Part shown: positions 18,610-26,808 of the stretch, in pieces
Layout: each line of letters begins with the position of its first letter
How positions within the stretch are numbered: the first letter of the stretch is position 1
Assembly (NCBI RefSeq): GCF_003149085.1
Contig: NZ_QGDT01000001.1
Span: forward strand, 372,001-436,000
Source of the DNA: Dyadobacter jejuensis
GTDB taxonomy: Bacteria > Bacteroidota > Bacteroidia > Cytophagales > Spirosomataceae
Length of the DNA stretch: 64,000 nucleotides
Direction: 5' to 3'
The notes under the pieces: model-generated
What the model saw: only the letters and a program-made list of their open reading frames with translations
Told to the model about the DNA's origin: nothing
Databases searched by the model: none
Program-made: the position numbers and the translations under genes

Positions 18610-18681
18610 TCTGGTCTAGGCACCTAGATGCAACCTTTGTATAGCACCTTAGCATCTTACTGTTGAAACTAATGGAATGTA

Positions 18682-19272
18682 ATGGGTAGAGTTTTAGCCT
18701 TTTTTAATCAAGATGCACAGCTTGTAAAAGCACTCCGGCAAGGCAACGCCAAAGCCCAACGGCAGCTTTATGACCGCTATGCTGCCGTGATGCTAGGGCT
18801 ATGTACCCGTTACGTTGGCGATGGCATGCACGCCGAAGATATAATGATAGAAGGCCTCATGAAAGTTTTTACGAAAATAGAGCAGTACTCTGGTGAAGGG
18901 AGCTTAGATGGGTGGATTCGCCGTATTATGGTCAATGAGGCCTTAGGCTATCTGCGTAAAAACAAAAAAAGCATGGAGGAGAATTTGCAGCAGACCATCG
19001 ATGTGGTAGCCGAGGGCTACGATACGGATGCCGATCTGGAGGTAGCGTCACTCATGAAGCTGGTGCATGAACTTCCGGTAGGATACAAAACTGTTTTTAA
19101 TTTGTATGCTATAGAAGGCTATAGCCATAAAGAAATAGCGGTTATGTTGGAAATAAGTGAGAGTACCTCCAAGTCGCAGTTGCATCGGGCAAGGGCACTG
19201 TTGCAAAAGCAGCTATTGGAAATGGACAAGGATTTTAATAAGATGATAAATCATGAAAAAGCATCCGATTGA
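18682..19272 (+). CDS. ECF-type RNA polymerase sigma factor
   Basis: A 196-aa group 4 sigma factor. Region 2 is seen in the AEDIMIEGLMKVFTKIEQY segment followed by GSLDGWIRRIMVNEALGYLRK. Region 4 is the C-terminal helix-turn-helix, GYSHKEIAVMLEISESTSKSQLHRARALL. The N-terminal MGRVLAFFNQDA start gives the usual family length. Its last 20 nt overlap the next gene, which looks like its anti-sigma partner, and an outer-membrane protein follows, suggesting an envelope-response module. Confidence 0.92.
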   Translation: MGRVLAFFNQDAQLVKALRQGNAKAQRQLYDRYAAVMLGLCTRYVGDGMHAEDIMIEGLMKVFTKIEQYSGEGSLDGWIRRIMVNEALGYLRKNKKSMEENLQQTIDVVAEGYDTDADLEVASLMKLVHELPVGYKTVFNLYAIEGYSHKEIAVMLEISESTSKSQLHRARALLQKQLLEMDKDFNKMINHEKASD

Positions 19273-20047
19273 CGAAATTTTTAAGGATAAACTAGGCCAT
19301 CTGCCCAAAGAGCCCTCTGCACAAGCTTGGGAAAAGTTGTCGGGCCGTATGAGCCAGTCAACGAAGCGACGTCCACCGTATTGGTGGTATGCTGCCGCTG
19401 CCAGTTTGTTGTTAGGCGCTTTGCTTTGGGGGAATATGTCCCTATGGACTGGCACTGTGGCGCCTCCTTTGGGCGTCAGTGAGTCGGAGAAAGTAATGAA
19501 TCGACCTATAGAGGAAGAACCAACTGTAGTTCCCCTGACTGCAGAAGGGCTTTCGAAAGAACCGGCTCAGGCTCCAAGTAAGCCTCGTGAAAATGCGATG
19601 GCAGAGCCGCTGGCAATAGCCCACACAGGCCATAATCCCGTGAAGCCCGACTTACAGAAGGAAAAAGCGCCAGAGGTGAAGGAACCCTTATATACGGAAA
19701 AGGTAGCAGTGATTGCCAAGCCGAAGCTAGAGCAAATAGACCTCGAGGCGGACCTTAAGCTACCCAAGACTATAGTACCCGAGGATTTGGAAGATAATGC
19801 TCCTGCCAACCGGGTGATCCTCGTTCAAGTAGAGGAGCCAACGGCCACCGAGGCCGATAGAAACGGGCGATTAGGCCGTTTGTTTAAGCAACTAAAAAAT
19901 GTCAAGTCTGGGGAGCCTGTAAATTGGGACCAAGTAGGGATCGATCCAAAGTCTATTCTGGCACGCGTGGATGATCGCCTGGTGGGTTCGGAGAATATCC
20001 CGGTTTTAAAAAACCGACGCATCAAACAAAATTCGGAAGACGAATAA
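19253..20047 (+). CDS. Single-pass membrane protein, probable anti-sigma factor
   Basis: A 264-aa protein with a short N-terminal cytoplasmic part containing an AWEKLSGRM segment, one membrane helix at about 45-62 and a long low-complexity periplasmic part rich in Glu, Pro, Lys and Ala. The architecture and the 20-nt overlap with the ECF sigma gene fit a transmembrane anti-sigma factor, though I see no zinc-binding HxxxCxxC and no FecR domain. The family is not recognised from sequence alone. The C-terminal region near residues 200-260 is less biased and could be a sensory or interaction piece. Confidence 0.65.
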   Translation: MKKHPIDEIFKDKLGHLPKEPSAQAWEKLSGRMSQSTKRRPPYWWYAAAASLLLGALLWGNMSLWTGTVAPPLGVSESEKVMNRPIEEEPTVVPLTAEGLSKEPAQAPSKPRENAMAEPLAIAHTGHNPVKPDLQKEKAPEVKEPLYTEKVAVIAKPKLEQIDLEADLKLPKTIVPEDLEDNAPANRVILVQVEEPTATEADRNGRLGRLFKQLKNVKSGEPVNWDQVGIDPKSILARVDDRLVGSENIPVLKNRRIKQNSEDE

Positions 20048-20087
20048 TGAAAGTTTTATTAAATCAGACGTATAACTACTATTAGCC

Positions 20088-21164
20088 ATGAAAAAATTAC
20101 CTGTTATTTTAATTGGGATGCTGCTGTTGATCTGTGGCCTGGTACGGAGTGAGGCGCACCCTGCCACCAGCGTACAGACGGCCTGGAAGGACTCCATCGT
20201 CATTAGCATTGGAAATAAGACTCGCCTGGTCATCGTGGGAGAGAATCAGAAAGAGCTGGAAAAATTATTGCAATACGATATCAATGCCTTGCTTCGGGAT
20301 TTGAAGATACGCCTCGATAGCAGCCAATTAGGAACTACCTTGATTGTCGAAAATTTCGACGGGGAAAGGTATCAGTATATTAAAGAGGGGGAGGCTCATG
20401 AATCGGTACGGATCGATATTAATGGGATTCACGTCCAAACAGACCGGGTGGTGCATGAGGATAATGAGGATGAGGAGGATGACGACGAAGGAGAAGGTAA
20501 AAAGCATACGCATAAGTTTTATAGAAATTCCAAAGGGAGCAGTCCTAGAAAGGGGTTCGATCTGTCGTTTGGTTTCAATACCTACGTTCAAAATGAAGCG
20601 ACGCCGGGGTATGTGAAATCGGATTATGATTTACGACCCTTCGGGTCGCGATATGTGAAGCTGGGCTATGTAGCCAGTGGCACGATAGTACGAGGGGAGC
20701 ATGCGAAGCTTTTTCTAGACCTAGGGGCCGATTTTTCCTGGAACAACCTCATGTTCGAAGGGGATAATACCGTTCAAAAAGGGAACGAAAGGATCCAATT
20801 CGTACCGGTCACAGATTCGAACGGGGCCACTCTGGACCTGAAAAAGAGTAAGCTGGTACTTCCTTACGTGAATTTATCGCTGATGCCCACTATTTCTTTT
20901 TCAAAGACGCTTATTTCGTATATCAGTGCGGGGGTGTATGGCGGCTATAGGATAGGAGGCTATACCAAGGTAAGGCAAGAGGGTTCTAAAGATATTCAGA
21001 AGGAGCGCTCGGATTTTTATGTAAATGATTTGCGCTATGGGATTGGTGCGGAATTAGGTATCCGCAATTTCGTGAATCTCTTTGTTCAGTACGATTTAAA
21101 CGAAGTATACCGTACTAACCATGGGCCGTCTGTAAGGATGATAAATTTTGGAATAAAATTATAA
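20088..21164 (+). CDS. Outer-membrane beta-barrel protein of the ECF sigma operon
   Basis: A 358-aa protein with a signal peptide (about 1-23). A globular periplasmic stretch follows, then an acidic and His/Lys-rich segment (EDNEDEEDDDEGEGKKHTHK, near residues 123-142). The second half has alternating amphipathic strands and ends in MINFGIKL, a typical outer-membrane barrel end. It lies 40 nt after the anti-sigma candidate and probably belongs to the same transcript. I do not recognise a specific family. The charged linker is unusual. Confidence 0.75.
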   Translation: MKKLPVILIGMLLLICGLVRSEAHPATSVQTAWKDSIVISIGNKTRLVIVGENQKELEKLLQYDINALLRDLKIRLDSSQLGTTLIVENFDGERYQYIKEGEAHESVRIDINGIHVQTDRVVHEDNEDEEDDDEGEGKKHTHKFYRNSKGSSPRKGFDLSFGFNTYVQNEATPGYVKSDYDLRPFGSRYVKLGYVASGTIVRGEHAKLFLDLGADFSWNNLMFEGDNTVQKGNERIQFVPVTDSNGATLDLKKSKLVLPYVNLSLMPTISFSKTLISYISAGVYGGYRIGGYTKVRQEGSKDIQKERSDFYVNDLRYGIGAELGIRNFVNLFVQYDLNEVYRTNHGPSVRMINFGIKL

Positions 21165-21248
21165 ATTAATAAGCGATTGTAAATCAGAGTGATAGTTCAA
21201 TATTTCGACATTTAGGAAAAAAAACTTTAAAATTTTTTCTTAAAACAG

Positions 21249-21279
21249 TTTGAGAATATCAAAAATCAACCTAATTTTG
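21249..21279 (+). promoter_or_regulatory. Full-consensus promoter of the tRNA-tuf cluster
   Basis: TTTG at 21249-21252, a spacer of exactly 19 nt, then TAATTTTG at 21272-21279. This is a complete match to the Bacteroidetes TTTG-N19-TAnnTTTG promoter, 53 nt before tRNA-Tyr. Transcription probably begins near 21285. Confidence 0.85.
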
Positions 21280-21332
21280 CAGCTCCAAAAGTGAGACAAG
21301 AGGTTTTCACGGTTGTGTTGAAATATTGAAAA

Positions 21333-21415
21333 GGGGGTGTACCAGAGTGGCCAAATGGGGCAGACTGTAAATCTGCTGGTGTATGCCTACGGTGGTTCGA
21401 ATCCATCCGCCCCCA
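21333..21415 (+). tRNA. tRNA-Tyr (GTA)
   Basis: Class II tRNA with a long variable arm. The acceptor stem is GGGGGTG (21333-21339) with CGCCCCC (21408-21414), the anticodon stem GCAGA/TCTGC, and the anticodon GTA at 21367-21369. The discriminator is A. The 3' CCA is not encoded. It is the first gene of the cluster. Confidence 0.95.
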
Positions 21416-21474
21416 CAGTATATGCAAGAAAAAAGTTCATTACTACCAGTTATTGATCTTTGCATAGTACGATT

Positions 21475-21547
21475 GCGGAAGTAGCTCAGCTGGTAGAGCG
21501 ATAGCCTTCCAAGCTATAGGTCGCGAGTTCGAACCTCGTCTTCCGCT
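21475..21547 (+). tRNA. tRNA-Gly (TCC)
   Basis: The acceptor stem GCGGAAG (21475-21481) pairs with CTTCCGC (21540-21546). The anticodon stem is ATAGC/GCTAT and the anticodon TCC is at 21508-21510. The T loop is TTCGAAC. CCA is not encoded. Confidence 0.95.
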
Positions 21548-21566
21548 CAATTTTAAGAGCACCGTC

Positions 21567-21612
21567 AAGCGATCAGCGAAAACATTCATTCGAACCCTTT
21601 CGCTGATCGCTT
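21567..21612 (+). terminator. 15-bp hairpin after tRNA-Gly
   Basis: AAGCGATCAGCGAAA (21567-21581) pairs perfectly with 21598-21612 around a 16-nt loop. Only a short run of T follows (TTTT then GG), so termination may be partial. It may serve as a processing hairpin that lets part of the transcription continue into tRNA-Thr and tuf. Confidence 0.5.
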
Positions 21613-21719
21613 TTGGTTGTTAAAGGGGTAGGAGTCGCCGATTAGTCGAATCGACTCTCCAAGACCTGACGAGTGTAAGCCAAGCCAAAAGAGGGATTGG
21701 TAGTTGAAATTGAAATATT

Positions 21720-21775
21720 GCCGGTGTAGCTCAGGGCGGTTCGTCGATACGATAGAGCACTTCCTTGGTAAGGAA
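21720..21775 (+). pseudogene. Disrupted tRNA-Thr copy (5' part with D-loop insertion)
   Basis: Bases 21706-21736 repeat 21841-21871 with one mismatch, and 21753-21775 repeat 21873-21895 exactly, which are the 5' flank, acceptor 5' strand, D arm and anticodon arm (GGT) of tRNA-Thr. Between the two blocks one G is replaced by 16 nt (21737-21752, CGGTTCGTCGATACGA), and after the anticodon arm the similarity ends, so the T arm and the acceptor 3' strand are missing. It cannot fold as a normal tRNA. The insertion holds CGATAC, complementary to GTATCG about 35 nt downstream. Confidence 0.75.
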
Positions 21776-21811
21776 ACTGTAAGTATCGCAATTCTTGAGA
21801 GCAACTGCACT

Positions 21812-21831
21812 TGAATATCAGAAGCGATATT
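21812..21831 (+). repeat. Small hairpin between the tRNA-Thr copies
   Basis: GAATATC and GATATTC pair perfectly (7 bp) around the 6-nt loop AGAAGC. It lies in the sequence unique to the disrupted copy and may be all that remains of whatever was inserted there. Confidence 0.4.
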
Positions 21832-21854
21832 CATGACATAGAAATTGAAATATT

Positions 21855-21926
<72 letters not shown>

Positions 21927-22043
21927 CATAGAAAATTTTGATTCCGATAGGGCCGATAAAGTCGAATCTGGCTAGACCCTATGTTGAGTCATCATATAGT
22001 GTTTAATAAATTCGTAATAACTTAATTTTAGCGTACTTAAGAC

Positions 22044-23231
22044 ATGGCAAAAGAGACGTTTGACCGCTCGAAACCCCACGTAAATATTGGTACTATCGGG
22101 CACGTTGACCACGGTAAAACTACCTTGACAGCGGCAATTACTACAGTATTGGCTAATCTAGGGCTTTCACAGAAACGTGATTTCTCCTCTATTGACAATG
22201 CACCTGAGGAAAAAGAGCGTGGTATTACCATCAATACATCGCACGTAGAATACCAGACGGCTAATCGTCACTATGCACACGTTGACTGTCCTGGTCACGC
22301 GGATTATGTGAAGAACATGGTAACTGGAGCTGCGCAGATGGATGGAGCGATTATCGTAGTTGCGGCTACAGATGGTCCTATGCCACAGACTCGTGAGCAC
22401 ATTCTTTTGGCTCGTCAGGTTGGTGTACCTCAGCTAGTTGTATTCATGAACAAAGTGGATATGGTAGACGATCCTGAGCTTCTTGAACTTGTAGAAATGG
22501 AAATTCGTGAGCTTTTGAGCTTCTACGAATATGATGGAGATAACATTCCTGTAATCCAAGGATCTGCCCTAGGTGGATTGAACGGAGAAGAGAAATGGGT
22601 TAAAACCATCGTGGATTTGATGGATGCTGTAGATAGCTACATTCCAATTCCTCCACGTATGACTGATCTTCCTTTCTTGATGCCTGTAGAAGACGTATTC
22701 TCGATCACTGGTCGTGGTACAGTAGCTACTGGTCGTATCGAGCGTGGTGTGATCAACTCTGGAGAGCCTGTAGATATCTTGGGTATGGGAGCTGAGAACT
22801 TGAAATCGACCGTAACAGGGGTGGAGATGTTCCGTAAGATCCTTGACCGTGGAGAAGCGGGTGACAACGTAGGTTTGTTGCTTCGTGGTATCAACAAAGA
22901 GGATATCCGTCGTGGTATGGTTATTTGTAAGCCAGGTTCTGTAAAGCCTCACTCTGAATTCAAAGGAGAGGTTTACGTACTTTCAAAAGAAGAAGGTGGA
23001 CGTCACACTCCATTCTTTAACAAATATCGTCCTCAGTTCTATTTCCGTACTACAGACGTAACAGGAGAGATCACTCTTCCTGAAGGAGTAGAGATGGTAA
23101 TGCCTGGAGATAACATCACTATCCAAGTGAAATTGATCAACAAGATTGCTATGGAAAAAGGTCTTCGTTTCGCGATTCGTGAAGGTGGACGTACCGTAGG
23201 TGCTGGTCAGGTTACTGAGATTCTTGACTAA
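22044..23231 (+). CDS. tuf: Elongation factor Tu
   Basis: Delivers aminoacyl-tRNA to the ribosome. The 395-aa protein has the P-loop [10 protein letters not shown] at about residues 19-28, the effector region [21 protein letters not shown], and [10 protein letters not shown] for guanine recognition. Length is standard. The tRNA genes upstream are on the same strand with no strong terminator in between, so tuf is likely read from the 21249 promoter. A weak internal -7 candidate, TAATTTTA, lies at 22023-22030. Confidence 0.97.
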   Translation: MAKETFDRSKPHVNIGTIGHVDHGKTTLTAAITTVLANLGLSQKRDFSSIDNAPEEKERGITINTSHVEYQTANRHYAHVDCPGHADYVKNMVTGAAQMDGAIIVVAATDGPMPQTREHILLARQVGVPQLVVFMNKVDMVDDPELLELVEMEIRELLSFYEYDGDNIPVIQGSALGGLNGEEKWVKTIVDLMDAVDSYIPIPPRMTDLPFLMPVEDVFSITGRGTVATGRIERGVINSGEPVDILGMGAENLKSTVTGVEMFRKILDRGEAGDNVGLLLRGINKEDIRRGMVICKPGSVKPHSEFKGEVYVLSKEEGGRHTPFFNKYRPQFYFRTTDVTGEITLPEGVEMVMPGDNITIQVKLINKIAMEKGLRFAIREGGRTVGAGQVTEILD

Positions 23232-23252
23232 TCTTCGATAAATATTTTAAAA

Positions 23253-23286
23253 CAAGTGCATTTCAGTCGAAATGCACTTGTTTTTT
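23253..23286 (+). terminator. Terminator after tuf
   Basis: CAAGTGCATTT (23253-23263) pairs with 23270-23280 around a 6-nt loop, followed by six T. The 3' arm of this hairpin also supplies the -33 TTG of the next promoter. Confidence 0.85.
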
Positions 23287-23308
23287 ATAATGTAGTTCAG
23301 TATCTTTG
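23278..23308 (+). promoter_or_regulatory. Promoter of tRNA-Trp-secE-nusG-ribosomal protein operon
   Basis: TTG (23278-23280), 20 nt, then TATCTTTG (23301-23308), matching the Bacteroidetes consensus. The -33 box lies inside the 3' arm of the tuf terminator. It is 28 nt before tRNA-Trp. Confidence 0.7.
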
Positions 23309-23336
23309 CAGCCCGAAACTTTGGTTTGCACAATAT

Positions 23337-23410
23337 ACGGGTGTAGTTCAAGGGTAGAATAGCGGTCTCCAAAACCGTTGATGGGAGTTCGAATCTCTCC
23401 ACCCGTGCCA
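23337..23410 (+). tRNA. tRNA-Trp (CCA), 3' CCA encoded
   Basis: The acceptor stem ACGGGTG (23337-23343) pairs with CACCCGT (23400-23406), with discriminator G407 and an encoded CCA at 23408-23410. The anticodon CCA is at 23369-23371 with stem GCGGT/ACCGT. It is the only one of the five intact tRNAs here with an encoded CCA end. It sits 17 nt before secE, the common Bacteroidota arrangement. Confidence 0.95.
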
Positions 23411-23427
23411 ATAAGTAAATAGGAAAC

Positions 23428-23619
23428 ATGGAAAAATTTACTTCATTTTTGAAGGCATCATGGGAAGAAATCACCCAGCATGTTACGTGGCCAGGCTTTT
23501 CGGAGCTTCAGTCGAATACGACATTGGTGCTAGTTGGATCTCTTATTTTTGCCTTAGTGGTAGGCGTGATGGATCTTGTATTTGAGAACGCCCTCAAGCT
23601 GTTTTATCAGTCTTTTTAA
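23428..23619 (+). CDS. secE: Preprotein translocase subunit SecE
   Basis: A 63-aa single-helix SecE. An amphipathic N-terminal helix (FLKASWEEITQHVTWP) precedes one membrane helix at about 34-58. It clamps the SecY channel. The short one-helix form is normal outside the gamma-proteobacteria. Followed 21 nt later by nusG, as is typical. Confidence 0.94.
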   Translation: MEKFTSFLKASWEEITQHVTWPGFSELQSNTTLVLVGSLIFALVVGVMDLVFENALKLFYQSF

Positions 23620-23640
23620 GAAGACAATCCCCCAGAAGGT

Positions 23641-24195
23641 ATGAGTGGTTTAAATTGGTTTGTATTGAGAGCTGTGTCAGGACAGGAGAAAAAAATCAAG
23701 TCCTACATAGAGAATGAAATTTCACGACAAAACTTGTCCGAGTTCGTTCCCCAGATTCTGATCCCAGCGGAGAAGATTTATGAGATGCGGAATGGCAAAA
23801 AGCGGGTGCGTGAGAAAAATTTCTTTCCTGGATACATCATTATTTCTGCCGACCTATCGAAAGGGGAAGTGTTGCACATCATTACCAGTATACCTGGGGT
23901 GATCGGTTTCCTAGGGAATTCGGAGGGTAACTCCAAAGTTCCTGTGCCTTTGAGGCAGTCGGAGATCAATCGTATCCTGGGTAAGTTCGAAGAGGCCGAT
24001 CAGGAAGAAGAGGCACCGAGCTTGTCGTTCCTACAAGGAGAGACCGTCAAGGTGGTCGATGGGCCTTTCAGTGGCTTTATCGGCGTAGTGGAAGAGGTGT
24101 TCGATGAGAAGAAAAAACTCAATGTAGTTGTAAAAATATTCGGGCGTAATACACCCGTGGAACTTAGTTACGCACAAGTAGAAAAGGATAGTTGA
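23641..24195 (+). CDS. nusG: Transcription termination/antitermination protein NusG
   Basis: A 184-aa protein with the NGN domain ([21 protein letters not shown] at the start) and a C-terminal KOW domain ([21 protein letters not shown]). It binds the RNA polymerase clamp and couples polymerase to ribosome or Rho. A 78-nt spacer before rplK could hold the L1/L11 leader control site, but I cannot draw a convincing L1-binding fold. Confidence 0.96.
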   Translation: MSGLNWFVLRAVSGQEKKIKSYIENEISRQNLSEFVPQILIPAEKIYEMRNGKKRVREKNFFPGYIIISADLSKGEVLHIITSIPGVIGFLGNSEGNSKVPVPLRQSEINRILGKFEEADQEEEAPSLSFLQGETVKVVDGPFSGFIGVVEEVFDEKKKLNVVVKIFGRNTPVELSYAQVEKDS

Positions 24196-24273
24196 TTGAA
24201 ATAACGGGCAGGGTAAGCTTCCACTTGCATGTGAGCCGTTAGATCGAACAATGAACCGACAAATTCCAAAACA

Positions 24274-24723
24274 ATGGCAAAAGAAATAAGTGGATACGTC
24301 AAACTTCAGGTAAAGGGTGGTCAAGCCAATCCTTCACCTCCAATTGGACCCGCATTAGGGGCCAAGGGTTTGAATATCATGGAGTTTTGCAAGCAATTCA
24401 ATGGCCGTACCCAAGACAAAATGGGAACGGTATTGCCGGTAGTTATTACGTACTATAAGGATAAGTCTTTCGATTTTATTATCAAGACTCCCCCGGCCGC
24501 AATTTTGCTTCTAGATGCATCAAAAGTTAAGTCTGGTTCGGCTCAGCCTAACCGTGTGAAAGTTGCTTCCGTATCATGGGATCAAGTACGCACGATTGCT
24601 GAAACGAAAATGCCCGACTTAAACTGTTTTACAGTTGATGCTGCTATGAAAATGATTGCGGGAACGGCTCGTAGTATGGGTATTACTGTAGCAGGCAAAG
24701 CCCCGTGGGAAGAAAACAACTAA
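24274..24723 (+). CDS. rplK: 50S ribosomal protein L11
   Basis: 149 aa with the N-terminal [23 protein letters not shown] segment, the thiostrepton-region signature of L11. It binds the GTPase centre of 23S rRNA. Followed by rplA after 32 nt in the canonical order. Confidence 0.97.
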   Translation: MAKEISGYVKLQVKGGQANPSPPIGPALGAKGLNIMEFCKQFNGRTQDKMGTVLPVVITYYKDKSFDFIIKTPPAAILLLDASKVKSGSAQPNRVKVASVSWDQVRTIAETKMPDLNCFTVDAAMKMIAGTARSMGITVAGKAPWEENN

Positions 24724-24755
24724 GCGTATTTTAATTGCGCTAAAGAAAAAAAGAC

Positions 24756-25454
24756 ATGGGAAAACTGACCAAAAAGCAAAAAGAAGCTCTTTCGAAATTC
24801 GACGCGGAACAAGATTATACGCTTGAACAAGCAGCGGATGTACTTAAGACGATTTCCTATACTAAGTTTGACGCTTCTGTGGATATCGACGTTCGTTTGG
24901 GCGTAGATCCTCGTAAGGCCGATCAAATGGTACGTGGCGTGGTAACATTGCCTCACGGTACAGGTAAAAACGTTCGGGTACTTGTTTTGTGTACTCCTGA
25001 TAAGGAAGAAGAAGCGAAAGAAGCCGGAGCAGAATATGTAGGTCTTGATGAGTATATCCAAAAGATAGAGCAAGGCTGGACCGACATTGACGTGATTATC
25101 ACAATGCCTAGTGTAATGGCAAAAGTGGGTAGGTTAGGTAAGGTATTGGGTCCACGTGGATTGATGCCAAACCCTAAATCGGGTACTGTTACACCTGAAG
25201 TTGGTAAAGCGGTTAAGGAAGTAAAAGCTGGTAAAATCGATTTTAAAGTCGATAAAACAGGGATTATTCATGCTAGTGTTGGAAAAGTATCTTTCGGTAC
25301 CGATCAACTAGCCCAAAATGCGCAAGAAGTTCTCAACACGTTAATTCGTTTGAAACCTTCTTCAGCCAAAGGTACCTATGTAAAGAGCATTCACTTGTCT
25401 AGCACGATGAGCCCGGGTGTTACTATTGATAAAAACACGATTCCAGGATTATAA
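24756..25454 (+). CDS. rplA: 50S ribosomal protein L1
   Basis: 232 aa, full length. The [20 protein letters not shown] signature is clear. L1 forms the mobile stalk at the E site and in many bacteria represses its own operon. The stop codon is 1 nt before the rplJ start, so no separate L10 leader exists in that gap. Confidence 0.97.
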   Translation: MGKLTKKQKEALSKFDAEQDYTLEQAADVLKTISYTKFDASVDIDVRLGVDPRKADQMVRGVVTLPHGTGKNVRVLVLCTPDKEEEAKEAGAEYVGLDEYIQKIEQGWTDIDVIITMPSVMAKVGRLGKVLGPRGLMPNPKSGTVTPEVGKAVKEVKAGKIDFKVDKTGIIHASVGKVSFGTDQLAQNAQEVLNTLIRLKPSSAKGTYVKSIHLSSTMSPGVTIDKNTIPGL

Positions 25455-25455
25455 T

Positions 25456-25989
25456 ATGACACGGGAAGAGAAAGCATTAATTATTGACGAACTAAGTCAG
25501 AAATTCTCGAACACGCCATACTTTTATATTACCTCTGCGGCCGGTATGTCCGTAGGTGAGGTAAACGTCCTTCGGGGCTTATGCTTCGATAAAGGTATCG
25601 AGTATCGCGTAGTAAAGAATACCCTGATTAAGAAAGCGCTAGAAACATTAGATACAGATTATACTCCATTCGATGCCGAGGTATTGAAAGGTTTCTCTGG
25701 GGTAATGTTTCACCCGGAGTCAGGTAAAGTTCCTGCACAACTGATCAAAGAATTCAAAAAGACTACAGGATCGGATAAATTGAAGTTCAAAGGAGCTTCT
25801 GTAGATTCCTCTGTTTTCGTAGGTGAAAGCCAACTTGAAGTTCTTACCACGCTGAAATCGAAACAAGAATTGATCGGCGATGTGATCGGATTGTTGCAAT
25901 CTCCTGCCAAAAACGTTATCTCTGCTCTTTCGAGTGGTGGCAACAAGTTGGCTGGTATTCTTAAGACTTTGTCTGAAAAAGAAGACTAA
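25456..25989 (+). CDS. rplJ: 50S ribosomal protein L10
   Basis: 177 aa from the ATG at 25456. A longer frame begins at 25417 inside rplA, but its first 13 residues are rplA sequence read in another frame and do not fit L10. The protein has the [17 protein letters not shown] start and the [11 protein letters not shown] region of the family. L10 anchors the L7/L12 dimers on the ribosome. The 92-nt gap to rplL can fold into a pseudoknot. Confidence 0.95.
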   Translation: MTREEKALIIDELSQKFSNTPYFYITSAAGMSVGEVNVLRGLCFDKGIEYRVVKNTLIKKALETLDTDYTPFDAEVLKGFSGVMFHPESGKVPAQLIKEFKKTTGSDKLKFKGASVDSSVFVGESQLEVLTTLKSKQELIGDVIGLLQSPAKNVISALSSGGNKLAGILKTLSEKED

Positions 25990-26001
25990 TATCATGCGTA
26001 A

Positions 26002-26042
26002 CCGGGTGGGACTCCCCGGATTTGTTTAACCAGAGTCCTTTT
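26002..26042 (+). promoter_or_regulatory. H-type pseudoknot candidate between rplJ and rplL
   Basis: Stem 1 pairs CCGGG (26002-26006) with CCCGG (26015-26019). The loop bases GGACTC (26009-26014) are complementary to GAGTCC (26033-26038), giving a 6-bp second stem, followed by TTTT. This is the geometry of an H-type pseudoknot, or two alternative hairpins, the second resembling a weak terminator. It could set the ratio of L10 to L12 or respond to L10-L12. Purely from sequence. Confidence 0.45.
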
Positions 26043-26081
26043 AATCATTCTTATTGTATAATCACAAAATCAAAAATAAAA

Positions 26082-26465
26082 ATGGCAGATTTGAAAGCTT
26101 TCGCGGAACAGCTTGTTAACCTTACGGTTAAAGAAGTGAACGAATTGGCTACAATTCTTAAAGATGAGTACGGCATTGAGCCAGCAGCAGCTGGTGCAGT
26201 GATGATGGCAGGTCCTGCTGGCGGTGCTGGTGAAGGTAGTGCCGCAGAAGAGAAGACATCTTTTGACGTTATCTTGAAAGCAGCTGGTGCTAGCAAGCTT
26301 GCAGTTGTTAAATTGGTAAAAGACCTTACTGGCCTTGGCTTGAAAGAAGCGAAAGAACTAGTTGATGGTGCTCCTAAGCCAGTTAAAGAAGGAGTTGCTA
26401 AAGACGAAGCTGAAGCTTTGAAAAAACAACTTGAAGAAGCTGGTGCTGAAGTAGAGGTTAAGTAA
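26082..26465 (+). CDS. rplL: 50S ribosomal protein L7/L12
   Basis: 127 aa from the ATG at 26082 ([19 protein letters not shown]). An upstream in-frame ATG at 26022 would add 20 residues unlike the family. The N-terminal dimerisation domain, an Ala/Gly hinge ([19 protein letters not shown]) and the C-terminal factor-binding domain are all present. It is present in several copies per ribosome through L10. Confidence 0.96.
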   Translation: MADLKAFAEQLVNLTVKEVNELATILKDEYGIEPAAAGAVMMAGPAGGAGEGSAAEEKTSFDVILKAAGASKLAVVKLVKDLTGLGLKEAKELVDGAPKPVKEGVAKDEAEALKKQLEEAGAEVEVK

Positions 26466-26500
26466 TTTTCCCTACAGGTTTTAGCACCTGACGATAATAT

Positions 26501-26533
26501 AGAATAGGCCTGGCGATCCGTCAGGTCTATTCT
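26501..26533 (+). terminator. Attenuator-like hairpin after rplL
   Basis: A 12-bp stem (26501-26512 with 26522-26533, one G-T pair) with a 9-nt loop, followed by TATTTGCATTTT rather than a pure T-run. In many bacteria a partial terminator at this place lowers rpoBC relative to the ribosomal genes; this hairpin is placed to do the same. Confidence 0.55.
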
Positions 26534-26650
26534 TATTTGCATTTTAACATTCGGCCATCCTCCCTTCTGGTTCGAATATTTTCACTGGCGTTCAGGCCCT
26601 GGTATCGTAGCCTGTCCTGCCTTCCTTCTACAATAGGCCGATCCGAAACA

Positions 26651-26706
26651 CTTCTTTACTCGTAGAAAAGAAGCACAGGGGTCGCTTATTATAAGTTCTC
26701 TACGAG
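26651..26706 (+). promoter_or_regulatory. H-type pseudoknot candidate in the rplL-rpoB spacer
   Basis: Stem 1 is CTTCTTT (26651-26657) with AAAGAAG (26667-26673), 7 bp with a 9-nt loop. Eight loop bases, CTCGTAGA (26659-26666), are the exact complement of TCTACGAG (26699-26706), giving an 8-bp second stem with a 25-nt connecting loop. It lies 103 nt before rpoB. The rest of the 343-nt spacer holds the 26501-26533 hairpin and no open frame of note. Confidence 0.5.
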
Positions 26707-26808
26707 GCAATACGATTGCGGTTTTAAACTAATTGGTACAATTGCGTGTTGTAGTTCGTTACTTCTACGCTTTGTTTTTTGTTCTGTTAACCCAAATCAA
26801 ACATAGCC

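Noticed and set aside
24196..24273. L1-binding leader before rplK
   Set aside because: Position is right, but I could not draw a stem and internal loop matching the 23S rRNA L1 site.
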